In this document: positions 1 to 10,230 of the stretch, in pieces
Layout of the letters: the number at the start of each line of letters is the position of its first letter
How positions within the stretch are numbered: position 1 is the stretch's first letter
NCBI GenBank assembly: GCA_905221605.1
Contig: CAJNDS010001946.1
Coordinates: forward strand, 124,001-188,000
Direction: 5' to 3'
Length of the DNA: 64,000 nucleotides
From: Symbiodinium natans
Taxonomy: Eukaryota > Sar > Dinophyceae > Suessiales > Symbiodiniaceae
Made by a program: the position numbers and the translations under genes
The notes under the pieces: generated by a model
Told to the model about the DNA's origin: nothing
The model's database searches: none
What the model saw: only the letters and a program-made list of their open reading frames with translations

Positions 1-80
1 GCTGGCCAAGCTGGTCCAGCTGGTGCAGCTGGTCCAGCTGGTGCAGCTGGTCCAGCTGCGAAAGCTGCGAAAGCTTGAGG
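1..80. repeat. GCTGGTCCA-type short tandem repeat
   Basis: Imperfect tandem copies of a hexamer-based unit (GCTGGT, CCAGCT, GCAGCT) run from the window edge, ending in GCTGCGAAA copies. The translated product is a meaningless MQLVQLVQL string, so I call it low-complexity DNA rather than coding sequence. Confidence 0.8.
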
Positions 81-140
81 AATGCCCAACGGCCTGTGCT
101 CAAAGAAGTCGAATTCATCTGCTCAACAGCCGAGTGGGAG

Positions 141-262
141 ACTTAGAGAGAGGGAGGGAGGAAAACACAAAGGAGGGAGAGAGAGAGAGAGAGTTGAGCG
201 AGAGAGAGAAAGAGAGAGTTTGAGAGAGAGAGAGAGAGAGCGAGCAGAGCAGAAAGGGAAAC
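141..262. repeat. GA-rich microsatellite
   Basis: A run dominated by GAGAGA and GAGGGA words with occasional interruptions. It opens long Arg/Glu frames on one strand and Leu/Ser frames on the other, both artefacts. A similar tract in the opposite orientation closes the window near 63.3-63.57 kb. Confidence 0.85.
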
Positions 263-946
263 TTGAAAGAAAAAGATGGAGACAAGAAGTGAGATGAGAG
301 ATTGAGATGAGCGAGGTGCAACGGACACCAGCACACCGACCTCTCTTCGCGATTCGTGCTTACACGCAGCTGCAGAGAAAGACAGCGGCCTGCTTGGACG
401 TACTCCAAGTTTCAGCTGCACGGGGTTCCAAATTCTTGGCAAATGCCTTGACTGCCACAAGGATGCCAAATCGTCCCAAATCGTCGGAGTCTGCGTGCTA
501 CGTGCTCTTGGTCAGCGGAGGCACTCCTCGCTCGAAAAGGCAAGGGGTCCTCGACCTTCGCTGCAGGCACCCTAGAAAGGCTCCGCGACCAGTGTGCGAC
601 ACACGCCGCAAGCGGACCAGGCCTTGCTGGAGTTCGGCTGCCGGGGATGTCCTGAAATGCTCGCACAAATGAGCATAAAATGAACATGAACACGAGCTTT
701 GAGCTGCTGTGAGTCTTGCCAAGCGACAGCAAGTCAGCCGACGAGAGCCCTCACAGGACAGCAGCACTTCTCTGCTTTGCTGAACAGCCCCTTCGAGCCC
801 CCAGGATGGCCACAGGCTGGGTTTTAAAAATTTGACGGTTTGGGGCTAAGCCTTTGTCCGTTGACCGTCTGAAGAGCAAGATCGAAGCAGCGAAGCAGAG
901 AGAGGGCTCGTGGGGAGAAGGGCAGGGTGAACAGGCAATGTTGAGT

Positions 947-1072
947 TCACCGCCACAGGCCTGCCAGATTCGGGGAGGCGTCTGCCACCTGAGTGAAGCT
1001 GCCGTCGTCATTGTCCCCTTCGGCACTCTCTTCGGCGGCGAACTCTTGCAATCCATCGTCCGCGGCAGCCAT
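947..1072 (-). CDS. Short acidic ORF, probably the first exon of an unassigned gene
   Basis: An ATG at 1072-1070 opens a 41-codon frame that starts MAAADDGLQEFAAEE, continues with an Asp/Gly-rich stretch and ends at TGA 949-947. The even, acidic composition looks like a real N-terminal exon rather than noise. A CAG|GTGG donor-like site lies inside the frame, so translation may leave it before the stop. No family is recognisable. Downstream on the same strand, near 420-480, a short open stretch (FGILVAVKAFAKN) could be another exon, but I cannot connect them. Confidence 0.4.
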   Translation of the reverse strand: MAAADDGLQEFAAEESAEGDNDDGSFTQVADASPNLAGLWR

Positions 1073-1099
1073 GTGCCTTTCTGCACGGCCATGCACAGC

Positions 1100-2550
1100 T
1101 TGCTACGCTGTGCTGCTTAACAGCTGAGGGTCCTGCCTGGCTAACAGCACACTGCATGATCACACCGAAGAAGCTCCATTTAGCACCAGACTGCGCCACG
1201 GTTCACCAGATGCAGCTGAACATGATGCAGTAAAGCTGGTGAATATGAGCCTGCTCTGCATGATAGACATTCATGGGGTGGCTAGGTATGGTCTTTGTTG
1301 GGCCCAATGTCTGCACTCCATGCCGGCACTAGTCGGACCATGACCGCTGATTTTGCATGTCCGTTCTAAGCAGATGATCTGCAAACGCCCACGCGGCGGC
1401 TTCGTCAGCAGCTAGTTCCGGAGAAGGAGCATAAGCATGGCAAATGCAGCGCCCCTTGCATCTGCAAGCTGCCTAAGGCGAGAACGAACCACCATGCCAA
1501 GTCTTGTCCTCAGGTTCCGGTTAAGGGCATACGTAAGGGTTAGGTGTCAACGAGTTTAGGGGCAATTTTTAGAGGCTTCAGGGGCTTACGGCTTATGAGG
1601 CTTAAGGATGGCTTAAGGGATTAGGGCTGAGGGGTTCAGTGCTGCGGTGTTTGGGGGCTTGCAGCGTTTGCAATCGAATGTACATTACCGGAACTAGATG
1701 CACCATTTCTTGTCGGGGTTTTTCAGCGCTTGGGCGCTTAGGGGCTTACAGTGTCTGCAATCGAATGCCTCCGCAAAAGCAGCCATGTTGGTTCCTTCTA
1801 CATGGCTCTGCCTGTAGATACACGAACGCGGAGCTCGCACACAATATGCATGTTCAAAAAGTAAGCACGCACGCTTCGCCGAAGTATGGCCCTCACGTGT
1901 GTGTTGTGCGTGGTGAGGCTAGTAGCTCTGTTTACAGAAAAACCGCCAAGGAGCTCGGCGAACTTGGCCGTGGCCGTGGCTTCTTGTTCACATCGGGGTG
2001 TCCCACGGCATGCTGGGCGCCTCACAAGCGCCAAAACCAAAATCACAAACAACAAGCACAACATCAACAACAAAACCAACGTCAGCAAGAAAAGCAACAG
2101 CGCGTCATAGGCTTTGACTCTATTGTTTTTCTTGTCGCCTTCTTACACTGCTTCACTGCGAGAATCTGCTAGAGCTGGATAGGATCTGGTTTGCCCTTAC
2201 ATCCTCGGAGGCCTTAGGGGTATGGATGGCAAAGTGCTCTGGCGAAGCCTGCGAATGCGGAACGCATGGAAACAGCACAAGGGTACCAGAGTTCACCACA
2301 GACATCAAGCCACGCCTCGGCTTGGCAACCTGAGCAAAGGGGCCCAACAAGCGAAGCAGTCTCCCGAGATGTCCTGTCTTGCCCTCTACAATGCGACGCT
2401 GCAAGCTGTAATCGTCTCTTTGTACCCTCCGCCGACCGGTCTCGGCCCGACGTGGCAGGTCGCAGTGCACGTCATTCTCCCTGGGCCTCGAAAATTCGAA
2501 AATTGAGAAACTTGCGGAAAGTTGATGGTTGTGGGATAAGCAATTCACTC
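1100..2550. other. Region without a supportable gene
   Basis: Open frames here on both strands have erratic composition and no family motif. The stretch 1500-1760 holds degenerate AGGGGCTTA / TTAGGG words, listed separately. I see nothing else I can support. Confidence 0.5.
1500..1760. repeat. Degenerate AGGGGCTTA / TTAGGG-rich repeat
   Basis: Words such as TTAGGGGC, GGCTTAGGG and GGGGCTTACGG recur at irregular spacing. Related words appear near 30.7-31.1, 52.4-52.5 and 53.1-53.4 kb, so this is a dispersed low-complexity family in this genome. It resembles degenerate plant-type telomere sequence but never forms perfect tandem arrays here. Confidence 0.55.
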
Positions 2551-2639
2551 CAGCACAGCAGCACGCCAAGAGACACCTCTAGAAACCTCTCAGGTGACGC
2601 CGGGCATAAGTCGTCCGTAAAGTCTTGTCGACAAGGGGC

Positions 2640-4831
2640 AACACCCTGACTGTCCAGATAGGAAGTTGGAGGGTACTTGGCGGGCCCTCCGCCAGCTCCA
2701 ACGGCCACAGGCATCCTTACCAAAGGGATCCAAAGGGAATTCGCTGCTTTCGCATAAGCTGCATACAAAAACCGTTTAGACTTTGAGGAGAGGAATGGCT
2801 GACATCTGCGGGGCGAATGTGGCAGGGTAGAGGCAACATTGGCCTCTGCCGATTCTCGTCCGGAAACCGTGTATTCCAAGAGTCTTGAAATCAGCAGTCG
2901 CGTTGAAGAAGAAGGCAAGGGAGCATCGCGGATGGTCCTCAAACGCACCCTTCTAACCGAAGGACAGACACAGATTCAAGCCATCTCCAACCTTCAACGC
3001 TCATCTCAACCTCTCAGACTCTCAACCCTTGCTGCCCAAAAAGAGTCTGGGTATGGCTGGTCAATTGTACCCGAGCCAAGGCACGCTTCCATTCAGGACA
3101 TAGTGTCGTGCCGATTGAAACGTGTCCTTACATTCTGGGCATACAATGGGCGGTCCAAGAGCAACTTCTCAACATTCTGCTTCATGCTAGTGACAGTTCG
3201 TGACTGCACACAAACCTTTCGTCCAGGATCATTTGAAACTTGGCGCAGAATTTCTCCCGCGTTGACTACCAAAGCATCTGCCTTTGCTGGAACACGAACC
3301 CATCGTTCAGAGCAGAATGCCCAAACCTGCCAAGGCAGAAGAATTGTGATCGACAAGCAGATGCACTCAAAACACCAAGATCAACCTCATCAGCCCATAT
3401 TGTCCACGTGCCCGTCTCCACCTACCAGTACTGTCCGGCTGATAGCTCTGCACTCGTATGGCTGGGTTGAAGCAATGCTCCTGGCTTATGTTGCTTGAGG
3501 TGCATGCCAGTTTGGGGCCGACAAGTGGGCTGGACATGTGTGCTCCACTCCAGCACTCTTGGGAGTCAACGCCTCGCATCTTTAACCAACACTGTGGGGG
3601 GGGGGGGGGGGGGGTGTGGGGGGGGGGGGGGGCTCGACAAACCACATCGCCCTTCCGACTTGCCGATTTCAATGAAACATAATGAAACCAAGAGACCACC
3701 AGGCTGGACTCAATCTCGGAGCGATGCAGAAGCGTGACAAAGGACGTGTCGACATGCGGTGCAATGCCGTACTGGCCATCCTGGTAACCTTGCCAGGGGT
3801 CTCAGTTTCCAGCACAAGCATGCCCAATGCGGGCATGAGCTGCTCTCCAAAAGTCACAAGAGTCACTGGCCTGGACATGTCGGGTATCTGGAAAGCCTCA
3901 GCCTCCACAACGGTGATTGAAATGCGGCATCCAAATACGACTTGTCCTCTCCTAACGCTCGGGAGAAGAGCGGCAACAACTTGCAGGCCAACTCCTCCAT
4001 GGCCGCAGCATAGTTCTCCACTCCAGTCCTCCAAGCTGTCCCAAGTTCGTGTGGCCAGGGCATGTGTTCTAACCGGATGTTTCTTGGCCCGTGCTCACGC
4101 TTGATGATGAAGGCCTCAACCACATTTCCTTTCGGCCTCCTTGGAAGCTTTCGGCTATGCAACGGCAGATAGCCTGTGCCGCCAGGGAATGTTCCCTGGT
4201 CCATTGCATACTTGTTCTTGGTTTCAACAGGCAAGGATCCAAACTCCTCAACAAGCTGCACGCTTGCGTCCAGAAACTCACGCTTGATTCCATGGTTGAC
4301 TAGGAAGAAGAACCCAACTTTTTTGCAAGCATCCCGCAGTTGCGTCACAATGCTTTCTGGGTCTCTGTCCCAGGTGGCCAAATCTATGGTCGGAATTTCC
4401 TCATCTGATGCTGTGGGAATGGTCGCCAAGGAGCTGGGAGCAGCCCACGCGACGGCTTCATTCTGCAGAGATGCTTCTTTTGCTGATGCATGATCAGAGG
4501 GTCCCGTTGCAGTCCACCGGTTTCCGTTCTCTGTTCGTGCAGGGCTTCGGCTTCGCGCCATTGCCGCAGTGGAGGCGCGATCAGTCGCAGCCTCCAGCAG
4601 CCGCGTGAGAGCCCCAGCACCAGCTGCAGCGCCGTCTGCTCGTAAAGAATACTCTTCAAGGATCTGCCCTGACAAGCGTTTGCTGCTACCACTCTCGCAG
4701 CCACTCCGCCTCAATACCACCTCCAAACAATGCCCGAGCTCACCCAAAGAAAGCAGCCCATCTTTGTCAGCATCAAACTCTTGCAAACAGTCTTCGGCCG
4801 ATGGCAGCTGAAGTCTTCTGCATCGTGCCAT
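2640..4831 (-). CDS. EF-hand-containing 2-oxoglutarate/Fe(II)-dependent oxygenase (isopenicillin N synthase-like)
   Basis: The first exon opens at ATG 4831-4829 and stays open for 322 codons. Residues 20-31 form a canonical EF-hand loop (DADKDGLLSLGE). A low-complexity linker follows, then the DIOX_N signature IPTIDL at 146-151 and GFFFLVNHG at 173-181. The frame ends just after LRLSRYPTCPG, where an intron is expected before the iron-binding H-x-D. Later exons on the same strand carry the family's next blocks: WVRVPAKADALVVNAGE with ILRQVSND (about 3225-3320), then FQSARHYVLNG (about 3070-3126; the second iron-binding His region with an unusual His-Tyr-Val), and a KYPPTSY C-terminal block (about 2650-2682). 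I could not place the H-x-D exon. The family hydroxylates, desaturates or cyclises small molecules using 2-oxoglutarate, O2 and Fe(II). The substrate cannot be inferred. The EF-hand suggests calcium control. Confidence 0.75.
3596..3632 (+). repeat. Poly-G tract
   Basis: Nineteen G, a TGT interruption, then fifteen G on the plus strand (C-rich on the transcribed minus strand). It lies inside the oxygenase gene, in presumed intron sequence before the WVRVPAK exon. Such a tract could form a G-quadruplex and is also prone to length error in sequencing. Confidence 0.9.
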
Positions 4832-7149
4832 GACATGGAGCTGCTACAAAAACAATTGCCACTTCCTTAGCCTTAGCGTCAGCTTAACCAAAAAAGTTCT
4901 GCTGGGCGGCTATGTCCCTGTGGCCGTCTGCTCCTTTGAAGATCCTGCTACCTTTGTGGGAGCCAGAAGTCTCCGATTCCGGCACAGCCAGCTCTCGGGT
5001 TTGGGGTCGATTGTTCTACCCCCATCACTCACCATCAGACCCGCCTTCGTTTCGTAAATGCGCGCATCCGAAGATCTATTGCAGTTGAGCATCATGAGTC
5101 ATGAGCATCTTGGGGCCAGGAGAGTGCCCCCTCACCTCTTTTCTCGAACCCTGCTCCGCCTGCGGCTGATTAGACGCGTGCGGGCATACGCATGCCAGCT
5201 ACAGGCATTCAAACGGCGCGCAACCGAAGATTTATCGCGTGGACGTGGCGGTGGCGGCTCCAGAGACCAGCCATGGAGATTAGCTTACGCTTATGCTGTG
5301 TGGAATGGAAGAAACTCACTTCTATTTCACTCCACAAGATCCCATGCGGACATCTCCTGCCGGTTTGGGCTCATGAGCAGGAGTTTCAAGATCACGCATC
5401 AAGCTTTCAGCACAACACTTTGCCCGCGCTGAACTGGTTCAGCTATACTGGGCAACCCGCATTCGTGCCATTAATGCTGATTATTGCTTCATGGAGCTTC
5501 ATGCTTTGACTTTGTTCCAATTACTTGGACAGAGGGCGGCAGATGCGCGCAAGTTTTGCCTGGTGCCGTCTGAGACGCTCGACATCCTGTTCCGCACATA
5601 CGCTCGCTTCGGAGCTAGGTGCAGGAACAGAAGCTAACTGAAACGACATCCGTCCCTGCAGAACTGTGTCACAGGTAGGATACGGGATGTGTCTCTTGCA
5701 TCTATTCAGCAGCCAATGCCACACACGCGCACACATACACAAAGAGCAAGGCAAGAGACTTCAAAGACATGAGGCCTTCTAGTAGAGCAGCAACACATCC
5801 GAGGATGTGTGATTGCTGGGAGAGTAAAACCAAAGCAGCGCAGCCACTTTGTAAGCTGTCGAAAGCGAGCCATTTGTCAACTGCAGCCACGGCCCCATCT
5901 TGGACCCAGGGAGCTCGTCGGCTTACGGCCGGCTTAAACAACACATCTTAGCCAATGCTTAAACATGCTTAAACCCGCTTTAGATCACTGAAGCCTTAAG
6001 CCTTTACAATCACTGGACACTGCACCCGTCAGAGCAGCAAACGTGGTGTTCAACGCGGACCTCGTCGAACTCTTCCTCGTGGTGGTGACGATTGCTGAGC
6101 AAATCGGCAAAAAGTACGACTCTCGTGGCTTCCAATTCAACCCGCGTGAAATCAATCCTAAGCAATCTAGCCCAAACAACGGACTTGAGGCAATCACAGG
6201 CATACCTATAGATTCACCCTGGCTTCACCTTGCGCTTGTCAACCTGGGGCTTAGCCTGGTTCGGAGGGTCTCGCAGCCACAGGCAACTCTGATCGACTGC
6301 TACACTGTGAGGATCGCTTAGAGTCATGAAGGTTATCCAACTGGTCCTGCGCACATGGAACTTCCACACGGGAGGTAGCCACGTTGATGTCCTCCTCCAT
6401 CAAAGGATCCCTGCGCAGAAGATGAGACCAAAATGACCAAAACTGCAAATTTCACATATTTCAACTGATAGGTGAGCTATGTCGAGTTCCTCTTCGGGTC
6501 ACGCCAGGCCTAGATGCCGGCTGTGTGTTCAGGAGGTGAGATTGGCCTGTAGTTGTATGCACGGCACATGCTGTCAAACCATCCATGCCACTCTCCGCAT
6601 GATGAGGCGCTGGCCGACACTTGTTCTGATGGATAGAGATTTGCTCCTCTTCCGATGCTCCTGTGCTGCAGACTGAGCTTCATGCACCTGACCTCCGACT
6701 GCCTCTGCATGCAATAGGTCCTCTTTCCCCATGTGCGCATCTATCACGCGAGCCTTAGCTACCGGCGACTAGAAGCGAAGGACTGCCAGAACTACAGAGC
6801 CTGCCAAAAAAAGAGTGAAGGCCCACTCACTCACTTGCTTACACGCTCACCCACTGCTTGATTCATTCACTGACGCTTGTGCGAGTCATTTCTCACACCT
6901 TCGTGGTGTAGAGTGGATCTAGAAAGCTTGTTTCTCTGCACAGCTAGGCTTGGACTTTTCGTGGCCTCCACTTAGAAGACTCGTCAAGCAAGGCATAGGC
7001 CTGCGTAGGCCTTGAAGGCAGCGCTTCTAGCCGACTTTCTGCTTAAAGTTGTTTGCGCTCCAACCAAGACAGTGGTGCCCTGAGCGCTGCACACCTCGAC
7101 TGCATTGGTTCACTTTGCAAGCAGCGGAAAGTTTAGGGGCATCTTGCAG
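4832..7149. other. Intergenic stretch between oxygenase and CDPK
   Basis: No recognised gene. A minus-strand open stretch at 4910-5095 (IYETKAGLMVSDGG) might be an upstream exon of the oxygenase. A minus frame at 5702-5944 is hydrophobic, without a family match. The plus-strand stretch at about 6020-6230 is listed separately. Confidence 0.4.
6019..6321 (+). CDS. Possible plus-strand exon, unassigned
   Basis: The plus frame reads TAPVRAANVVFNADLVEL, then a hydrophobic stretch (FLVVVTIAEQ) and a hydrophilic tail to a stop at 6321. Its composition is more protein-like than the antisense frames at the same place. No family is recognisable, no flanking splice sites could be confirmed, and it lies against the local minus-strand gene direction, so it may be spurious. 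Confidence 0.2.
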   Translation, partial: TAPVRAANVVFNADLVELFLVVVTIAEQIGKKYDSRGFQFNPREINPKQSSPNNGLEAITGIPIDSPWLHLALVNLGLSLVRRVSQPQATLIDCYTVRIA

Positions 7150-10100
7150 TCACAGAGCTGCAGCGTCCGCATGATGTTGCTTCACGTCTCCATAGCCACC
7201 CCGTAGATACTCGATCCACTCCTGCCCCAGCACGGCGAGCCTCTTGAGCAAATCGAGCTCTACTGATGACCCCTGGCGACCCTTGCCTCGTACGATATTT
7301 TCCCGTCATGTTTGAGATCAGCCTCGTTCCTTGCATGTTTCCAGATGCAAGCACAGAGAAGAACGTTCAACAAAGGCGGCACAAGTCTTTGGCACTCTCT
7401 GTCGCAGCATGGCCATCCAAGTCGCAGCAGTGTTTGCACCTCATTGCCTTCAAAGGTCTCCCCCAAAACCTCCTTGAGATTTTCCACCTCAGAAACAAAG
7501 CTGCAAACTGATGCCCATTGCCAAGTAAGCGAAGCTGTGGGCCGAAGTCATGGCCGGCATGACGAGTGGTGGCTCGCCCGGTTCTCCCGTGTGCTGAAGC
7601 CAAGCAGCAGTAATGAAGCCAGAGCTGTCGGTATCAAAGCGACGGAACGCCACCTGAGTGGACTAACCAAGTCTATGAGGGAAGGAAGTTCGCAGACGCA
7701 TCTCAGCAACACCAGCGCCCACTCGGGAATTAAATGCATTTGGAGCCCATCTAGTTCCGGTTGCTCCAACAGCGCAAGTGATGGTACTTTGAAGTCTCGC
7801 CCGTAGTGCATGCAAAGGTCTGGCATGGCTCGGCGGGGTGGTTGCATGTTGCTAGAGACTGCCTAGAGGCTGCTGGTCTATACCATGCCAGGACCTTATC
7901 CAAATCACAGACACAAGCCTTCAGAAGATCGTCGTGGAGTGCTATCCTTGAAGACACCTGGCGGGCTCCACATAAGACTAAACCAGTTCAACGAAAACAG
8001 CCGCACCATGCCGAAATGAATTTCAGAATCCTTACTTGTGGCCATTTGCTGGAAATCCTGTTCCAAGTTTCCTAGACATACAAGTCTTCATATTCATGTA
8101 ATCTAGCTCCCCCACCTACCAAGGACCCACTTGTCAAGTACGGTGTTGAGAAGACGTCCTGATAATGACACCCGCCAGAACCAACACCCCTAACCCCTCT
8201 AGTTCTAAAAAAAAAACAAAGCCAAGCCCCGAATACCCCCCCGCCCTAATTTCAAAAAATCTACAGCACCCTCCATCCCATGACATGGGTGACGAGGTTT
8301 AAGAATTTATTGAACTTTTGGAGTGGGATCGGATAGCCAAACATTTCAACAAAAGCCCCAAACTGGGGCATCGTCCGACTATACCGGCTTTGTCTCTGCG
8401 TTTGAACGATGTCGCGATGCCGCATTATTGGTGAATTTCATGCTCAGACCTGTGATTTATGTTGGCCCGCGGTGGGGCCCTTCCGAAGAATGTCGAACTG
8501 TGGAACCCTGGAGTTGACACTTTAACTTGGCTCACATGTATACTGTATACTTTCTTCAATCAAATACTTTATACAATTTACATAATATACTTTACCACAC
8601 AGCTATGCATAGTGCAAGACTTTTAGCAGCAACTAGAAGCAGGCATTTGCCACAACGTCCCCATCCGAACCCCGACAGCTTGGCAATCAAGCCCCACTAG
8701 GCGGAAGCGCCATGGCAGCAAGGAACTCCCGGTAGTTCACTTCGTCCTTTCCAAGCTTCTTCTTTCGCTTTTGATGATTGGGAGTATCTGTGAACCTTTT
8801 TCGACGGCGTGTGCTTGGCACAATGCACACACGCCCACAAAAGCAGGTCCTTGTGGTTGGCATCCAAAGCTCTGAAAGCATTCCTGATCACTTGCTGCAG
8901 AACACACGATGGCACGAAAAATCAGCACTGCACTACACACTAACTTTCTAAAGGTCCAGCAACAAAACATAACAAAACTCAACCCCTCCCGTTCCAAAGC
9001 AGTTCCTGCAGATCTTGATAGACATGCCTTGCATGATGCCAAGGATCTCCAGCGTTGCGTCGTCCATCTGGACATTCTTTTCCACTGCAATCTTGAACCT
9101 CAGCTTCCAAGCTGACAGCTTCGGATTTTTTTCACAAGGGACTCTTCGGATTGCAGAATGAGTTGTCTCGCCTGATCTGACTAAGAATCTTTGGGGCTCA
9201 CAAGCTTGCCAACGCACCCTGGTTCTCGGATGTCTTGTCGCCGTTACGTGCCTGCAACATGCCTTGGCAAACCTTGACGAAGTCATGAGCCACAGCGTTT
9301 AACCATATGATGACCTCGGTACATTGTTCAAATACGGTACACATGGAAAGCCATCTGAATCTACAAATCAAGCAGCTCGTTGATTGTTATGGTTCCACTG
9401 CGATCCTTGTCTATTTCCAAGAAAGCATCGCGGACCTGGTCAGGAGACCGATTCAAGCTCTGAACGTCTGCCTTTCTGACATACATGCTTACCGTACTTG
9501 TCGTGATCCCGCGGCCTTGCTGCGCTCTTCCACGCTGAGTGACCATGCCATCACGCCCAAGCAAGCTCTGCGGAAAACGGACACCTCGAAAAGCAACCAA
9601 CCACCCGCGGCAGCACTAACTCCAAAAACACCAAAACACAGACACGCACAAGAAAGCAAGCAAGCAAGCAAGCAAACAAACAAACAAACAAACCAACATT
9701 TTGTGTTTTTGTAATTTTGTGTTTTGTGTTTTTGTGTTTTTGTGTTTTTGTGTTTTTGTGTTTTTTGTGTGTTTGGTTTTGTGTTTGTTTTTGTGTTAGT
9801 TTTTGTGATTGCTTTTTTTGCATGTTTTTGATTGTTTTTGTTTGTTCTTGTTTTTGTGTTTTTGTGTTTTTGTGTTGTTGTGTTTTTGTGTGTTTTTGTG
9901 TTTGTGTTTTTGTGTTTTTGTGTTTTGTGTTTTTGTGTTTTTGTGTTTTTGTGTTACACAAAAACACAAAAACACAAAGGCGCGAAAACACAAAAACACA
10001 AAAACACAAAAACAAACACAAAAGCAAACACAAAAAAACAAACACAAACACAAAAACGAAGAAAAACAAGCAACAACACACAAACAAACACGAAAACAAC

Positions 10101-10189
10101 ACAAACACAAAAACTAAGAAAAACAAACAACAACAAACAAACAAACACAAACAAAAACAAACAATCAATCAAACAAACAAACAAAAAAA

Positions 10190-10230
<41 letters not shown>

